Assembly (NCBI RefSeq): GCF_000821245.2 | Contig: NZ_LN611421.1 | Location: 6,670 to 42,585, forward strand | Length of the DNA: 35,916 nucleotides | Direction of reading: 5' to 3' | Origin: Virgibacillus senegalensis | GTDB lineage: Bacteria; Bacillota; Bacilli; Bacillales; Amphibacillaceae | Shown here: positions 24,408 through 33,228 of the stretch, in pieces | Layout: every line of letters starts with the position of its first letter | Numbering within the stretch: position 1 is the stretch's first letter | The notes under the pieces: generated by a model | What the model was told of the DNA's origin: nothing | The model's database searches: none | Seen by the model: only the letters and a program-made list of their open reading frames with translations | Position numbers and translations under genes: made by a program

Positions 24408-25247
24408 TTAGGATTTATTGGTTAAGCGTTGTAAATGAATCGTTAAATAAAGAACTTCAGATTCATCTACAGGTCGTTGTAATTGTTTTTGCATCACTTT
24501 CACTAACTTCCAAGCAAGATTATAGCATAGGGGATATTCTTTTTTCAACATTTCGGCCAATTTCTTTTCCCGTCCCAATGCTTCGCCTTTATGAACCCGG
24601 TCTATCGCCCGGTGCAAATGCTGAATTAACCGGAAATAATTCACATCCTGCTTGTTAAGCGTGATTTCCAAACCATCTTCGATTAACTCAATCATTTGGG
24701 TGATCAACTGGTGATAATGGTTAATATCCCGAAGCGATTTGTCCGTCACGGCACTATGGATATGCAAAGCGACGAAGCCTATTTCTCCTTCCGGAAAATC
24801 CACTTTTGTCTGCCTTTTCAGTTTTTCCACTACCTCTACGGCTACCTGATATTCTTTCGGATAAAGGGCCTCGATTTCAAACATAAACGGATTGGAAAAG
24901 TGCATGTCTTTTTTTGCCCGGTTAACCGCAAAAGCAATATGGTCGGTAAGCGCAACATGAATATGCTCATTAAGTTGTTTCCCCATTCTCTCTTCGATAA
25001 ACAGCATGATATCATTCATAAAATCAAGTAATTCTTTATCGATATATGGCAGCAGATTAACGTATTGTTCCTTTTCCTTTTCATCCTTCAACAAGAAAGT
25101 TTTATCCGCCTTATCAACGGAAATTTCCTCCCCGGGCTTCCGATTGAAGCCAATTCCTTTTCCTATCAGCACGACCTCTTTATAGGTTTCATGCTCGGCA
25201 ATAATCACATTGTTATTCAAAACTTTAGCAATCCTAAGCTGCTCCAT
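24408..25247 (-). CDS. glcT: BglG/LicT-family transcription antiterminator GlcT
   Basis: Binds the RAT RNA of the ptsG leader and lets transcription proceed when glucose is available; otherwise phosphorylated by PtsG and inactive. The N-terminal RNA-binding CAT domain covers about 1-55 (RIAKVLNNNVII...GKGIGFNRKPG). PRD1 (about 65-170) carries H103 and H162, and PRD2 (about 175-279) carries H210 and H271, the four regulatory histidines of the family. 279 residues, family normal. The RAT begins four bases after the stop codon, so glcT transcripts run into the ptsG terminator. Its own promoter is just upstream. Confidence 0.95.
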   Translation of the reverse strand: MEQLRIAKVLNNNVIIAEHETYKEVVLIGKGIGFNRKPGEEISVDKADKTFLLKDEKEKEQYVNLLPYIDKELLDFMNDIMLFIEERMGKQLNEHIHVALTDHIAFAVNRAKKDMHFSNPFMFEIEALYPKEYQVAVEVVEKLKRQTKVDFPEGEIGFVALHIHSAVTDKSLRDINHYHQLITQMIELIEDGLEITLNKQDVNYFRLIQHLHRAIDRVHKGEALGREKKLAEMLKKEYPLCYNLAWKLVKVMQKQLQRPVDESEVLYLTIHLQRLTNKS

Positions 25248-25291
25248 GGTTTTCTCTCCCTGTTTTCCTGCAATTCCCTTATCCTTTGTCT

Positions 25292-25320
25292 ATCGTAAAG
25301 GTATGTAAGCCTTTTTACAA
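25292..25320 (-). promoter_or_regulatory. Candidate sigma-A promoter of glcT
   Basis: Minus strand: TTGTAA (25315-25320), 17-base spacer, TACGAT (25292-25297), about 45 bases before the glcT start. The -35 lies in a 7-bp inverted repeat ACAAGTG...CACTTGT. Confidence 0.45.
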
Positions 25321-25397
25321 GTGAATGATTTATCACCGTGGCACTTGTCATATACCCAAACATTCGGTTTCAGTACAACTTATAAATCTCTGCAGGG

Positions 25398-25440
25398 CAA
25401 AAAAGGATTGGCAAAAGGTGAGCCCTCCTAATGCCAATCC
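25398..25440 (-). terminator. Terminator of spoVT
   Basis: Nine-bp stem GGATTGGCA (25405-25413) with TGCCAATCC (25432-25440), 18-base loop, followed on the minus strand by TTTTTTG. It begins 30 bases after the spoVT stop. Confidence 0.85.
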
Positions 25441-25470
25441 CTCTTATATGCATTCCATAATGGATACTAT

Positions 25471-26004
25471 CTACTCCATTTGCCTTGCCAGAAATCCAGC
25501 AGCCGTTTCTACAGCCTTTTGTTCTACAGGTCCCAAATCGCCTTTTGTCTTCGACATAATCATGACACAACCGATCGGATCACCATTTGCAATAATCGGA
25601 CTTAGCACATAGGAAGCGATATTTTCCTCTCTTCCTTCCACTAGCTCGACAGCTGCGTCTGTCTCCGTCACCAGGTTACGTTCATCCATCGCTTTCTCCA
25701 TTTGCGATCCGATATTTTTGCCTAAATATTCTTTCTTGGATTCTCCAGCAATGGCTATGAATTCATCACGATCACATATAAGTACGGGAGATCCTAGAGA
25801 ATCAAACAGGGCATCCGCATACTCCTTTGCAAAGTCACCCAGTTCACTGATCGGGGAGTACTTTTTCAGGATTACCTCGCCATCCCTGTCAACAAATATT
25901 TCTAACGGATCTCCTTCTCGAATTCTTAACGTTCTTCTTATTTCTTTTGGAATCACCACTCTGCCTAAATCATCAATTCGACGCACAATTCCTGTTGCTT
26001 TCAT
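25471..26004 (-). CDS. spoVT: Stage V sporulation regulator SpoVT
   Basis: Forespore transcription factor that modulates sigma-G genes. The N-terminal 53 residues are an AbrB-type swapped-hairpin DNA-binding domain (MKATGIVRRIDDLGRVVIPK, then RTLRIREGDPLEIF); the C-terminal part (about 57-177) is a GAF domain of unknown ligand. The 177 residues match B. subtilis (178). The ATG follows GAGG at 11 bases, a weak ribosome site. It has a sigma-G-like promoter upstream and its own terminator. In B. subtilis it lies between mfd and yabM; here glcT and ptsG come between spoVT and yabM. Confidence 0.97.
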   Translation of the reverse strand: MKATGIVRRIDDLGRVVIPKEIRRTLRIREGDPLEIFVDRDGEVILKKYSPISELGDFAKEYADALFDSLGSPVLICDRDEFIAIAGESKKEYLGKNIGSQMEKAMDERNLVTETDAAVELVEGREENIASYVLSPIIANGDPIGCVMIMSKTKGDLGPVEQKAVETAAGFLARQME

Positions 26005-26092
26005 CTGCTGTGTAGCCTCACTTTCTTTGATGATCTTTCTGGCTCTCTTTCCACCATCGGTAACATTAAGCAGAAATAACCAGTTGTGGCTT

Positions 26093-26121
26093 TAGTATGA
26101 TTCACCTGTTAATAACTATAC
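26093..26121 (-). promoter_or_regulatory. Candidate sigma-G promoter of spoVT
   Basis: Minus strand: -35 GTATA (26117-26121), 17-base spacer, -10 CATACTA (26093-26099), an exact match to the sigma-G type -10 CATNMTA. It lies about 90 bases before spoVT, whose B. subtilis counterpart is sigma-G dependent. Confidence 0.55.
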
Positions 26122-26226
26122 ATAAATAATCTACATTTTGCCTTGCTAACGCCGTCAAAAACGTGTTTTGCATCCATGTGCTTTTTTCACCTTGCGGCCC
26201 GAACTACACCCGCTGCTTCGTGGTTT

Positions 26227-26391
26227 GGTCGCTTACGCTTTTCTCTGTCCAGCTGCTGCTCCCAGCTGCTCGTGCACTTCCTTCTCCTCCACTCGATAAG
26301 TCAACCTCCATTCGTTTCTCTCATTGGGTTTCCTTTATCTCCTGCGGATCAGTCCAGTGCCTTCGCAGCTGAACGGTCGCTTCCGCTTTTC
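26227..26391. repeat. Interspersed Bacillaceae-type intergenic repeat
   Basis: Bounded by near-identical 17-base direct repeats, GGTCGCTTACGCTTTTC (26227-26243) and GGTCGCTTCCGCTTTTC (26375-26391), one base different. Between are CAGCTGCT-rich, CTTCC- and TTTCC-rich blocks. I recognise the framing GTCGCTTACGCTTTTC ... CGCTTCCGCTTTT as a repeat found in many Bacillus intergenic regions. It reaches the last base of the mfd stop codon, so it replaces any mfd terminator. No ORF with a ribosome site lies inside. The rest of the spoVT-mfd gap (26005-26226) holds only the spoVT promoter. Confidence 0.65.
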
Positions 26392-29300
26392 TAATCCCTT
26401 CTTGTGTCTTTCAGGCCGTTGATTAGTTCCTGCACGATTTCATAGCGGCGATATTTGTGCTCCCGATCCCACTGTAATACAATTTTCAAGTTGCGATTTT
26501 CCGTACCGAGCTGTACCATTCGGCCATAGTTATTGGCAAATTCGAACAGCTTTGCTCCGTCAATTTGCTGGCTGGTATCTTCCTCTACCAAAATTTCAAT
26601 TTTGCTTTTCTTTTCACTGACTGACTGGACACGCTGCTGCTTCGCACTGCTTTTAATGGAAGCAACGTGGAAAAGGTTGGCGACCTCTTCCGGGTAATCA
26701 CCGAACCGGTCCATCAATTCTTCTTTCAAATCGAACGTATCCTCTTGAGAGTCGATAGCCTGGAACCGTTTATACATGTCGATTTTTTGTTTTTCATCAT
26801 CAATATAGCTATCTGGAATGTACGCATCGAGATCCAAATCAAGTTCCACTTCAAACGGTTTTGCTTCTTCGACCGTTTTTCCCGCTTTTCTTGCATCGAC
26901 TGCTTCTTTCAGCATTTGCGAATACATGTCGAAACCAACAGAATCAATGAAACCATGCTGTTGGGCGCCTAACAGATTCCCTGCTCCGCGTATTGAAAGG
27001 TCGCGCATGGCAATTTTGAACCCTGAGCCGAGCTCCGTAAATTCTTTGATTGCCTGCAGTCTTTTTTCAGCCACTTCTGTAAGTACTTTATCGCGCTGGT
27101 ACGTAAAGTAGGAATAGGCTACCCGATTGGACCTTCCTACCCGTCCGCGCAGCTGATAAAGCTGACTAAGACCCATTTTATCCGCATCATATACAATCAA
27201 TGTATTTACATTCGGAATGTCTACGCCAGTCTCGATAATCGTCGTGCTGACTAGAACATCGGATTCCCCTTCCAAGAAAGAAAACATGACATTCTCCAGT
27301 TCTGCTTCATTCATTTGTCCATGCGCAAATGCAACCCGGGCGTCGTCTACCAGGGCTGATATTTCTTCTGCCATTCGCTCGATATTGTCTACCCGATTAT
27401 ATAAAAAGAACACTTGGCCACCGCGGGACATTTCCCTTTCAATGGCTTCCCTGATAAAGACCGGATTGTATTCCATCACGTAGGTCTGTATTGGAAAACG
27501 ATTCTCCGGCGGAGTTTCGATTACCGATAAATCCCGGACACCTAGCATCGACATATGAAGCGTCCGCGGAATCGGGGTTGCGGTTAAAGTCAGGACATCG
27601 ACATTGGTTTTCAACTGTTTAATTTTTTCCTTATGCTTTACACCGAATCGCTGCTCCTCATCCACTATCAAGAGACCGATACTCTTATACTCTACATCCT
27701 TGGAGAGCAGTCGATGGGTGCCGATAACAATATCGACTAACCCTTTCTTCAATCCTTCCAATGTTTCCTTCTGTTGTTTTCTCGTTCTAAATCTGCTCAA
27801 CAGCCCTACGTTGACTGCGTGTCCTTGGAACCGTTCCATAATCGTCTCGTAATGCTGCTGAGCCAGGATGGTCGTCGGCACGAGGATGGCAACCTGCTTT
27901 CCATCAGCAATGGCCTTGAAGGCAGCCCTTATGGCTACTTCAGTTTTCCCATAACCGACATCTCCGCACAGCAAGCGATCCATCGGACGAGGTCGCTCCA
28001 TGTCACGCTTGATTTCTTCAATACAGCGAATCTGGTCCTCTGTTTCCTGGTATGGGAACGCATCTTCAAATTCCCGTTGCATCAGGGTATCTTCGGAAAA
28101 AGCATAACCCTTGGTTGCTTCCCTTTCTGCATAAAGCTTTATTAAATCATCGGCGATATCTTCAACAGAGGACTGCACTTTGCTTTTTACTTTTTTCCAT
28201 TCACTTCCGCCAAGCTTATAAAGCTTCGGTTCCTTTCCTTCGGACCCGACATATTTCTGGACCAAGTCGATTTGATCAATCGGAACAAAAAGCTTGTCAT
28301 CCCCCATGTACTTAAGCAGCATGAAGTCTTTATGAAGTCCATTTACTTCCAGTGTTTCAATACCCAGATACCTGCCAATTCCGTGATTGGCATGAACGAC
28401 GTAATCGCCCACCTTCAGCTCTTGATAGTTCTTGATCCGTTCAGCGTTGGATATCTTCTGCTTTTTCTTCGGTCTGCTTGTCCGCTTCTTGAACAATTCA
28501 CTTTCTGTCAAAATAGCTACTTTGTGCATCGGAAGTTCAAATCCACTGCTAATATTATCGACCAAAATCAGTGGTTTGGAATGCGGCAACTCTACCTCAC
28601 CTGATGCACGGACAGCTTCCATATCGTAATCGGAAAGAACCGCTTCGATTTTTTCTGCCCGTTGTTCACTCGGGGCAAAGATGATAATGGAAAAATCATT
28701 GTTCTGCCAGCGGGTAAATTCGTTTTTCAATAAGTTCATCTGTCCATGGAACTGCTGCATGGCACGGCAGGACACATTCACCAAATTTTGCGGATTCGTG
28801 TTGGGAATGTGGCGCAGGAACACAGACATATAAAGACGGGGCTGCTTCATTTTTACCCACGTATCATGCCAATCAAAAGAAATCGATAGGTTATGCACCA
28901 TTTGGTGGTTTTCCAACAAGCTTTGATGCCATTCCGCTTCCTCTTCATCAAGACGGTGGGCCGTTTCCTGGATTCTGCTCATTTCATCTAAAATAATCAA
29001 ACCGTTTTCCGGCAGATAATCTAATAAACTACCAGGCTCTTGATAAAAATACCCGATATATTTGTACATTTCCTGAAATCGTTCCTGCTGCCTTAACCTG
29101 TCCAAATCGTGATTAACTGCTCCAGCGAGTTTTTCCTTATCCTCGGATTTCTTTAACTTTTTCAAGGATGCAGCCAATTCCTCTTCAAGCCTGTCTGCCC
29201 CTGTCGCGATATCTTCCTGCCTTAACAGCATTTCCGTAGCCGGCCCTACCACAATTTTTTCCGCTTTTTCCAAAGACCGCTGTGTCTCCGCATCAAAAAA

Positions 29301-29915
29301 ACGGATGGAGTCCACTTCTTCATCAAATAACTCTACACGGATCGGATTTGCCTCTGTGAGAGGGTAAATATCAATGATGCCACCACGCAGGCTGAACTCT
29401 CCAGGAGTGGATACCATATCGACTCGTTCATAGCCCATTTCGACCAGGGAGGCCAAATAGTGGTCGATATCAATTTCGGTTTCCAGTTGGAAATGTAACT
29501 GATAATCTTTCCAGTAGGATGCAGGGGGCAAAATACGTTTTAGAGCCGCCACAGGCGCAATCAAAATCCCAGAATCCCTGTTCATCCATTTAGTTAATGC
29601 TTCGATTCGCTGGCTTTTCAGTTCAGGACTGGCAATAGCTATCTCTGAAGCAATCAACTCATTCACCGGATAAAGATGAACGGTATCCCGATTCGACATT
29701 TCCAACAGGTCCTCATAAAGCTGTTGAGCCTGCATCAATTGATGTGTCACAAGTAAAATCGGTTTTTTGGAAGCTTCATTGATTAGCGAAGCCAGCATTC
29801 CTCTTGCTGATCCCGTCAAACCGGAGACAAGCTGTTCTTTCAGGCCAGCTTCTACCCCTGATAATACAGATTTTATGTCATCTTGGGTTTTTAAATATTG
29901 TTTTAATCCTTGCAT
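26391..29915 (-). CDS. mfd: Transcription-repair coupling factor
   Basis: ATP-driven translocase that pushes RNA polymerase off lesions and recruits UvrA. From the ATG at 29915 it has 1174 residues (B. subtilis 1177). The UvrB-like damage module fills the first third; the polymerase-interaction domain starts near 475 (GDYVVHANHGIGRYLGIE). The RecG-like motor has Walker A GDVGYGKTE, the Walker B/DEEQ box IVDEEQRFG, TATPIPRT, and QLRGRVGRS (motif VI); the C terminus is the autoinhibitory TRCF domain. The frame is open to 29987, but that region overlaps a terminator, while the ATG at 29915 follows GGGGGAGG, so I shortened it. It follows fin as in B. subtilis. Confidence 0.97.
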   Translation of the reverse strand: MQGLKQYLKTQDDIKSVLSGVEAGLKEQLVSGLTGSARGMLASLINEASKKPILLVTHQLMQAQQLYEDLLEMSNRDTVHLYPVNELIASEIAIASPELKSQRIEALTKWMNRDSGILIAPVAALKRILPPASYWKDYQLHFQLETEIDIDHYLASLVEMGYERVDMVSTPGEFSLRGGIIDIYPLTEANPIRVELFDEEVDSIRFFDAETQRSLEKAEKIVVGPATEMLLRQEDIATGADRLEEELAASLKKLKKSEDKEKLAGAVNHDLDRLRQQERFQEMYKYIGYFYQEPGSLLDYLPENGLIILDEMSRIQETAHRLDEEEAEWHQSLLENHQMVHNLSISFDWHDTWVKMKQPRLYMSVFLRHIPNTNPQNLVNVSCRAMQQFHGQMNLLKNEFTRWQNNDFSIIIFAPSEQRAEKIEAVLSDYDMEAVRASGEVELPHSKPLILVDNISSGFELPMHKVAILTESELFKKRTSRPKKKQKISNAERIKNYQELKVGDYVVHANHGIGRYLGIETLEVNGLHKDFMLLKYMGDDKLFVPIDQIDLVQKYVGSEGKEPKLYKLGGSEWKKVKSKVQSSVEDIADDLIKLYAEREATKGYAFSEDTLMQREFEDAFPYQETEDQIRCIEEIKRDMERPRPMDRLLCGDVGYGKTEVAIRAAFKAIADGKQVAILVPTTILAQQHYETIMERFQGHAVNVGLLSRFRTRKQQKETLEGLKKGLVDIVIGTHRLLSKDVEYKSIGLLIVDEEQRFGVKHKEKIKQLKTNVDVLTLTATPIPRTLHMSMLGVRDLSVIETPPENRFPIQTYVMEYNPVFIREAIEREMSRGGQVFFLYNRVDNIERMAEEISALVDDARVAFAHGQMNEAELENVMFSFLEGESDVLVSTTIIETGVDIPNVNTLIVYDADKMGLSQLYQLRGRVGRSNRVAYSYFTYQRDKVLTEVAEKRLQAIKEFTELGSGFKIAMRDLSIRGAGNLLGAQQHGFIDSVGFDMYSQMLKEAVDARKAGKTVEEAKPFEVELDLDLDAYIPDSYIDDEKQKIDMYKRFQAIDSQEDTFDLKEELMDRFGDYPEEVANLFHVASIKSSAKQQRVQSVSEKKSKIEILVEEDTSQQIDGAKLFEFANNYGRMVQLGTENRNLKIVLQWDREHKYRRYEIVQELINGLKDTRRD

Positions 29916-29967
29916 GATGCCTCCCCCTAATGTCCGTAAGCAGTATGAAAATTTTGCGAATAAGTAC

Positions 29968-29994
29968 AAAAATGCCTTGGCTGACAACCAAAGC
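29968..29994 (-). terminator. Weak terminator between fin and mfd
   Basis: Minus strand: GCTTTGG (29994-29988), 7-base loop, CCAAGGC (29980-29974), one G-U pair, then ATTTTTG. A second hairpin, TTCCCTC/GAGGGAA at 30037-30058, lacks a T tract. Together they likely limit read-through from fin into mfd. Confidence 0.55.
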
Positions 29995-30083
29995 TTCTTC
30001 CTTTTATCGTTATAACCCTTTTATTACAAGAACAGCTTCCCTCAGCTATCCGAGGGAAACCAACCCGAATAGTAAATCAATTA

Positions 30084-30314
30084 TTACTGGATAAAGTGAT
30101 CCAATTCATGATAATGAGGATGCTGCTCTAAAGATGCCTGGCAATTCTCGCAAATGGTCTGGACATGGACATCTCCATTATCTTGATACTGGATCATTTC
30201 CCTTTTCTCTTCCTGACTAAGCGTTTGAAAGCCTAATTGTTGCTCATCCAGTATCTGCTGATCCAGCTTGCCAACTTCATTCCCACAATGCTTGCAATGA
30301 TAAACAAGCGACAT
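30084..30314 (-). CDS. fin: Anti-sigma-F factor Fin (YabK)
   Basis: Small forespore protein that inhibits sigma-F and helps the switch to sigma-G. From the ATG at 30314 it has 76 residues, exactly the B. subtilis length. It has two zinc-binding pairs, CKHC (7-10) and CENC (55-58), and a basic/acidic helical middle. The frame extends 14 codons upstream, but the shorter start has GAGGAGG at good spacing and the extension would overlap the promoter leader. It is preceded by pth and by a sigma-F-like promoter, matching its known forespore control. Confidence 0.92.
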   Translation of the reverse strand: MSLVYHCKHCGNEVGKLDQQILDEQQLGFQTLSQEEKREMIQYQDNGDVHVQTICENCQASLEQHPHYHELDHFIQ

Positions 30315-30359
30315 ACGAAAAACCTCCTCTGGAAAAAAGTGTCGATGTAGATTCACTTT

Positions 30360-30388
30360 CAGTTTTTCCGTAGGGAAGGTTTCTATAC
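30360..30388 (-). promoter_or_regulatory. Candidate sigma-F promoter of fin
   Basis: Minus strand: -35 GTATA (30384-30388), 14-base spacer, -10 GGAAAAACTG (30360-30369). The -10 fits the sigma-F consensus GGNRANAHTR at every position; the spacer is one base short of the usual 15. It lies about 45 bases before fin, which is a sigma-F gene in B. subtilis. Confidence 0.6.
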
Positions 30389-30410
30389 GTATGTTATTCC
30401 AGTCTATGAC

Positions 30411-30971
30411 TTAACGGTTAAATTCATTCATTACTTCCAGGTACGGCTTGTCCAACCAAGCTTCACAAGCGTCAGCTGCTTTTCCAACAACTTCGTCCAT
30501 GGTTTGCATTTCCTGTTTGCCGAACGTTCCGAGCACATAGTCCGGAACAGGCATCGGGGTAGAAGGTCGTCCAATTCCTACGCGGATCCGTTTGAATTCC
30601 TTAGTCCCGAGATGATCGATGATCGAACGGATACCATTATGGCCGCCATGACCACCTTTTTCCCGCAAACGAATTTTTCCTTGCGGCAAATCCAGCTCAT
30701 CATAAATGACCACCACATCGTCTAAATCTATCTCATAATAATCGAGGAGCGGTCTCAATGACTCTCCAGATAAATTCATGTAAGTCTGCGGCTTGAGCAG
30801 CAGTACCTTTTCACCATTTATCGATTCAAGCGCATAAAGGCCATTGAATTTTTTCTTTTTCAAATCCAACTGATGCCGTCTGGCTAGTTCGTCAATAATC
30901 ATAAATCCTATATTATGGCGTGTTTGCTCAAATTTTTTTCCTGGATTCCCAAGTCCTACAATACACTTCAT
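30411..30971 (-). CDS. pth: Peptidyl-tRNA hydrolase (SpoVC)
   Basis: Frees tRNA from peptidyl-tRNA dropped by ribosomes; essential, and known as SpoVC because a mutant blocks sporulation. Residues show [20 protein letters not shown] with catalytic His19, [14 protein letters not shown] near 58-71, and [20 protein letters not shown] with the catalytic-site Asp. A GTG at 30980 lies three codons earlier, but the family begins directly at the IVGLGNPG strand, so I use the ATG (186 residues; B. subtilis 188). Its ribosome site is poor. In B. subtilis prs and ctc precede it; here the nad operon lies on that side, so synteny ends at this point. Confidence 0.96.
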   Translation of the reverse strand: MKCIVGLGNPGKKFEQTRHNIGFMIIDELARRHQLDLKKKKFNGLYALESINGEKVLLLKPQTYMNLSGESLRPLLDYYEIDLDDVVVIYDELDLPQGKIRLREKGGHGGHNGIRSIIDHLGTKEFKRIRVGIGRPSTPMPVPDYVLGTFGKQEMQTMDEVVGKAADACEAWLDKPYLEVMNEFNR

Positions 30972-31253
30972 CGCATTCACGTCTTTCTATCCATGATTAA
31001 ACGTTGATACTTTTTTATTGTACTTAGTTTATCCATAAAAATAAAGCAATAAAAAAAAGCGCAAGCCTCTCGCTCACTCCCGGTTAAAGAAAAAACAGCC
31101 GATCGGCGAGCATTCAGGCAAAAGCACCTGCTCCGTTTCCCTTCCATCTTGACCCTATATTTCGTCGACCATCCCTTTTAAGTTTTGCCTGATGACATAA
31201 GGAAGGCACCAAAAGACAATCAAACCTTTTGGTGCCGATTTTCCAGTTTCCGA
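30972..31253. other. pth-nadA intergenic region
   Basis: An 11-bp hairpin GGCACCAAAAG (31205-31215) and CTTTTGGTGCC (31226-31236) lies 18 bases after the nadA stop; on the minus strand it is followed only by TTCCTT, so it is a moderate terminator. Near 31010-31035 a TACAAT could be the pth -10. The middle (31050-31140) has GC-rich patches resembling repeat debris that I cannot assign. Confidence 0.5.
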
Positions 31254-32360
31254 TCACACTCTTGCAAGCATGCGATTCAGTGCAAGGTTTGCCTTTCGGG
31301 CAATGTGTGGATCCACTTTTATTCGATTTACCACCTTTCCCCGTTCCAACGATTCAAGCGCCCATAACAGATGGGGGAGGTCAATCCGGTTCATCGTCAA
31401 ACATGGACACATGTACGGATTCAAGGAAACAATGTCTTTGTCGGGATGCTGGTGAATAAGCCGTTTAACTAAGTTCATTTCCGTACCTATCGCCCACTTG
31501 CTTCCAGCCGGTGCCTTCGAAATGGTATCGATAATATATTTAGTAGAGCCTGCATAATCAGATAGATCTACTACCTCCCGGCTGCATTCCGGATGAACGA
31601 TCACCTTCCGCTCGGGATTCGTTTCACGAATTTGCTCTACATTTGAAACTCGAAAGTTTTCATGAACGGAACAATGCCCTTTCCACAATATCACCTGGAT
31701 GTTCTCCGTATCTCCCTCATACTCCAACCGGTCGAGAATCGGGTTCCAAACCGCCATGTTTTCCAGGGGGATTCCAAGCTCATAAGCTGTATTCCTTCCC
31801 AAATGCTGATCAGGTAAAAATAGAATCCTTTCTTTTTGCGTAAATGCCCATTCCAGCATTTGTTTTGCATTGGAGGATGTAACGGTTGCCCCTCCATTTT
31901 CCCCTACGAATGCTTTAATTGCTGCAGTGGAATTGACATAGGTCAAGGGCAGGATCGTATCACCGAAGGATTCCTGCATCAACTTCCAGCCTCTTTCCGT
32001 TTGATGGATATCGGCCATATCGGCCATTGAGCAACCCGCTCGCATATCCGGTAAAATGACCTGTTGGTAATCGTTTGTCAAAATGTCGGCGGTTTCCGCC
32101 ATGAAATGCACCCCGCAAAAAACAATGTATTCAGCCGTATTAGCGGCCGATAGCTGAGCAAGCTGCAATGAATCGCCGGCTGCATCCGCAAATTGCATTA
32201 CCTCGTCCTTTTGGTAATGATGACCAGGTATAAACAACCTGTCGCCGAATTTTTCTTTAACGCTTTTTACCCTTTCAACCATTTCCGCCTCGGAGAGGTC
32301 TTTATATATTTCGGGCAATGCTTGATTCCTGGTGCGCTCTAGTAGTTCGAGCATTTTCAT
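31254..32360 (-). CDS. nadA: Quinolinate synthase
   Basis: Iron-sulfur enzyme that condenses iminoaspartate and dihydroxyacetone phosphate to quinolinate in de novo NAD synthesis. The 368 residues are those of the long Bacillus type. The three [4Fe-4S] ligands fall at C110 (RAGCSMAD), C230 (WKGHC) and C320 (YMCPC), the same numbers as in B. subtilis Nad[16 protein letters not shown] (about 45-59) forms part of the substrate pocket. The ATG follows AGGGGGAAACGCCG. Its first 59 bases overlap the nadC reading frame, so the two are translated as a coupled pair. Last gene of the operon. Confidence 0.97.
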   Translation of the reverse strand: MKMLELLERTRNQALPEIYKDLSEAEMVERVKSVKEKFGDRLFIPGHHYQKDEVMQFADAAGDSLQLAQLSAANTAEYIVFCGVHFMAETADILTNDYQQVILPDMRAGCSMADMADIHQTERGWKLMQESFGDTILPLTYVNSTAAIKAFVGENGGATVTSSNAKQMLEWAFTQKERILFLPDQHLGRNTAYELGIPLENMAVWNPILDRLEYEGDTENIQVILWKGHCSVHENFRVSNVEQIRETNPERKVIVHPECSREVVDLSDYAGSTKYIIDTISKAPAGSKWAIGTEMNLVKRLIHQHPDKDIVSLNPYMCPCLTMNRIDLPHLLWALESLERGKVVNRIKVDPHIARKANLALNRMLARV

Positions 32361-33213
32361 CGGCGTTTCCCCCTAACAATTGATTTTCAACAAGCATGCT
32401 AATATCTAATGCCTTAACCGAGTGTGTCAGGTAACCAAGTGATATGTAATCCACTCCAGTGTCCCGGTAAGCTACCAGCTGATTGTCTGTAATACCCCCA
32501 GATGCCTCCGTGATGATTCCTTTTGGCACATAATTGACAAACTCTGCCACTTCCCGAGGAGAGCGGTTATCGAACATGATTACATCTGCACCCGCTTCAA
32601 CAGCTTCAATTACCTGTTCTTTGTTTTCTGTCTCGACCTCGATCTTCACCATGTGTCCTGCGTGTTCTTTAACCCTTTTTACCGCTTCGGTAATCGTTCC
32701 GCAAAAAGCTATGTGATTATCCTTAATCATGATTCCATCATACAAGCCATATCGGTGGTTGCTTCCCCCTCCGCAGCGTACCGCATATTTGTCCAGCATT
32801 CGCAAACCTGGTGTTGTTTTTCTCGTGTCACAAATCTTGGTGTGCCCACTGCTTAATGCTTCGACGCTTTTCCTCGTCCGGGTAGCAATACCTCCCATGC
32901 GTTGCAGCAAATTCAAAATCACTCTTTCTCCAGAAAGAAGATCGCGAACAGGGCCTTCGACCTCTGCGATTTTCTCTCCAGGCTGTACCAATTGTCCATC
33001 GTGCTTCAACAGGCGGACCCGGATGGATGGATCTAACAAGCAGTATGCCTCTGTGATAATCTCCAGTCCTGCCACTATCCCCTTCTCTTTCGCAATAAAT
33101 GTTCCCATTCCTGTTTCATGAGCGGGAAAGATGGCAGAACTCGTGATATCCTGTTCACCGATATCCTCCAAAAAAAATTGGCGAAGCATGGTCTGCAATT
33201 TAATCTTGTTCAT
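32302..33213 (-). CDS. nadC: Nicotinate-nucleotide pyrophosphorylase (carboxylating)
   Basis: Quinolinate phosphoribosyltransferase: quinolinate plus PRPP gives nicotinate mononucleotide and CO2. Active-site stretches are [11 protein letters not shown] (about 129-139) and [20 protein letters not shown] (about 148-167); IFDNRSP-like FDNRSP is near 218. The frame opens at ATG 33222, but its ribosome site GGGGGG is only two bases away, whereas ATG 33213 is nine or ten bases away, so I chose 33213 (303 residues). The C terminus after [10 protein letters not shown] runs about 27 residues past the usual end (B. subtilis 289) and overlaps nadA by 59 bases; that tail is polar and probably dispensable. 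Confidence 0.94.
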   Translation of the reverse strand: MNKIKLQTMLRQFFLEDIGEQDITSSAIFPAHETGMGTFIAKEKGIVAGLEIITEAYCLLDPSIRVRLLKHDGQLVQPGEKIAEVEGPVRDLLSGERVILNLLQRMGGIATRTRKSVEALSSGHTKICDTRKTTPGLRMLDKYAVRCGGGSNHRYGLYDGIMIKDNHIAFCGTITEAVKRVKEHAGHMVKIEVETENKEQVIEAVEAGADVIMFDNRSPREVAEFVNYVPKGIITEASGGITDNQLVAYRDTGVDYISLGYLTHSVKALDISMLVENQLLGGNADENARTTRAHQESSIARNI

Positions 33214-33228
33214 TTTTTCCATTCCCCC

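Noticed and set aside
29916-29987. N-terminal extension of Mfd by 24 residues
   Set aside because: It overlaps a terminator hairpin, lacks a ribosome site and is absent from the family; the ATG at 29915 has a strong one.
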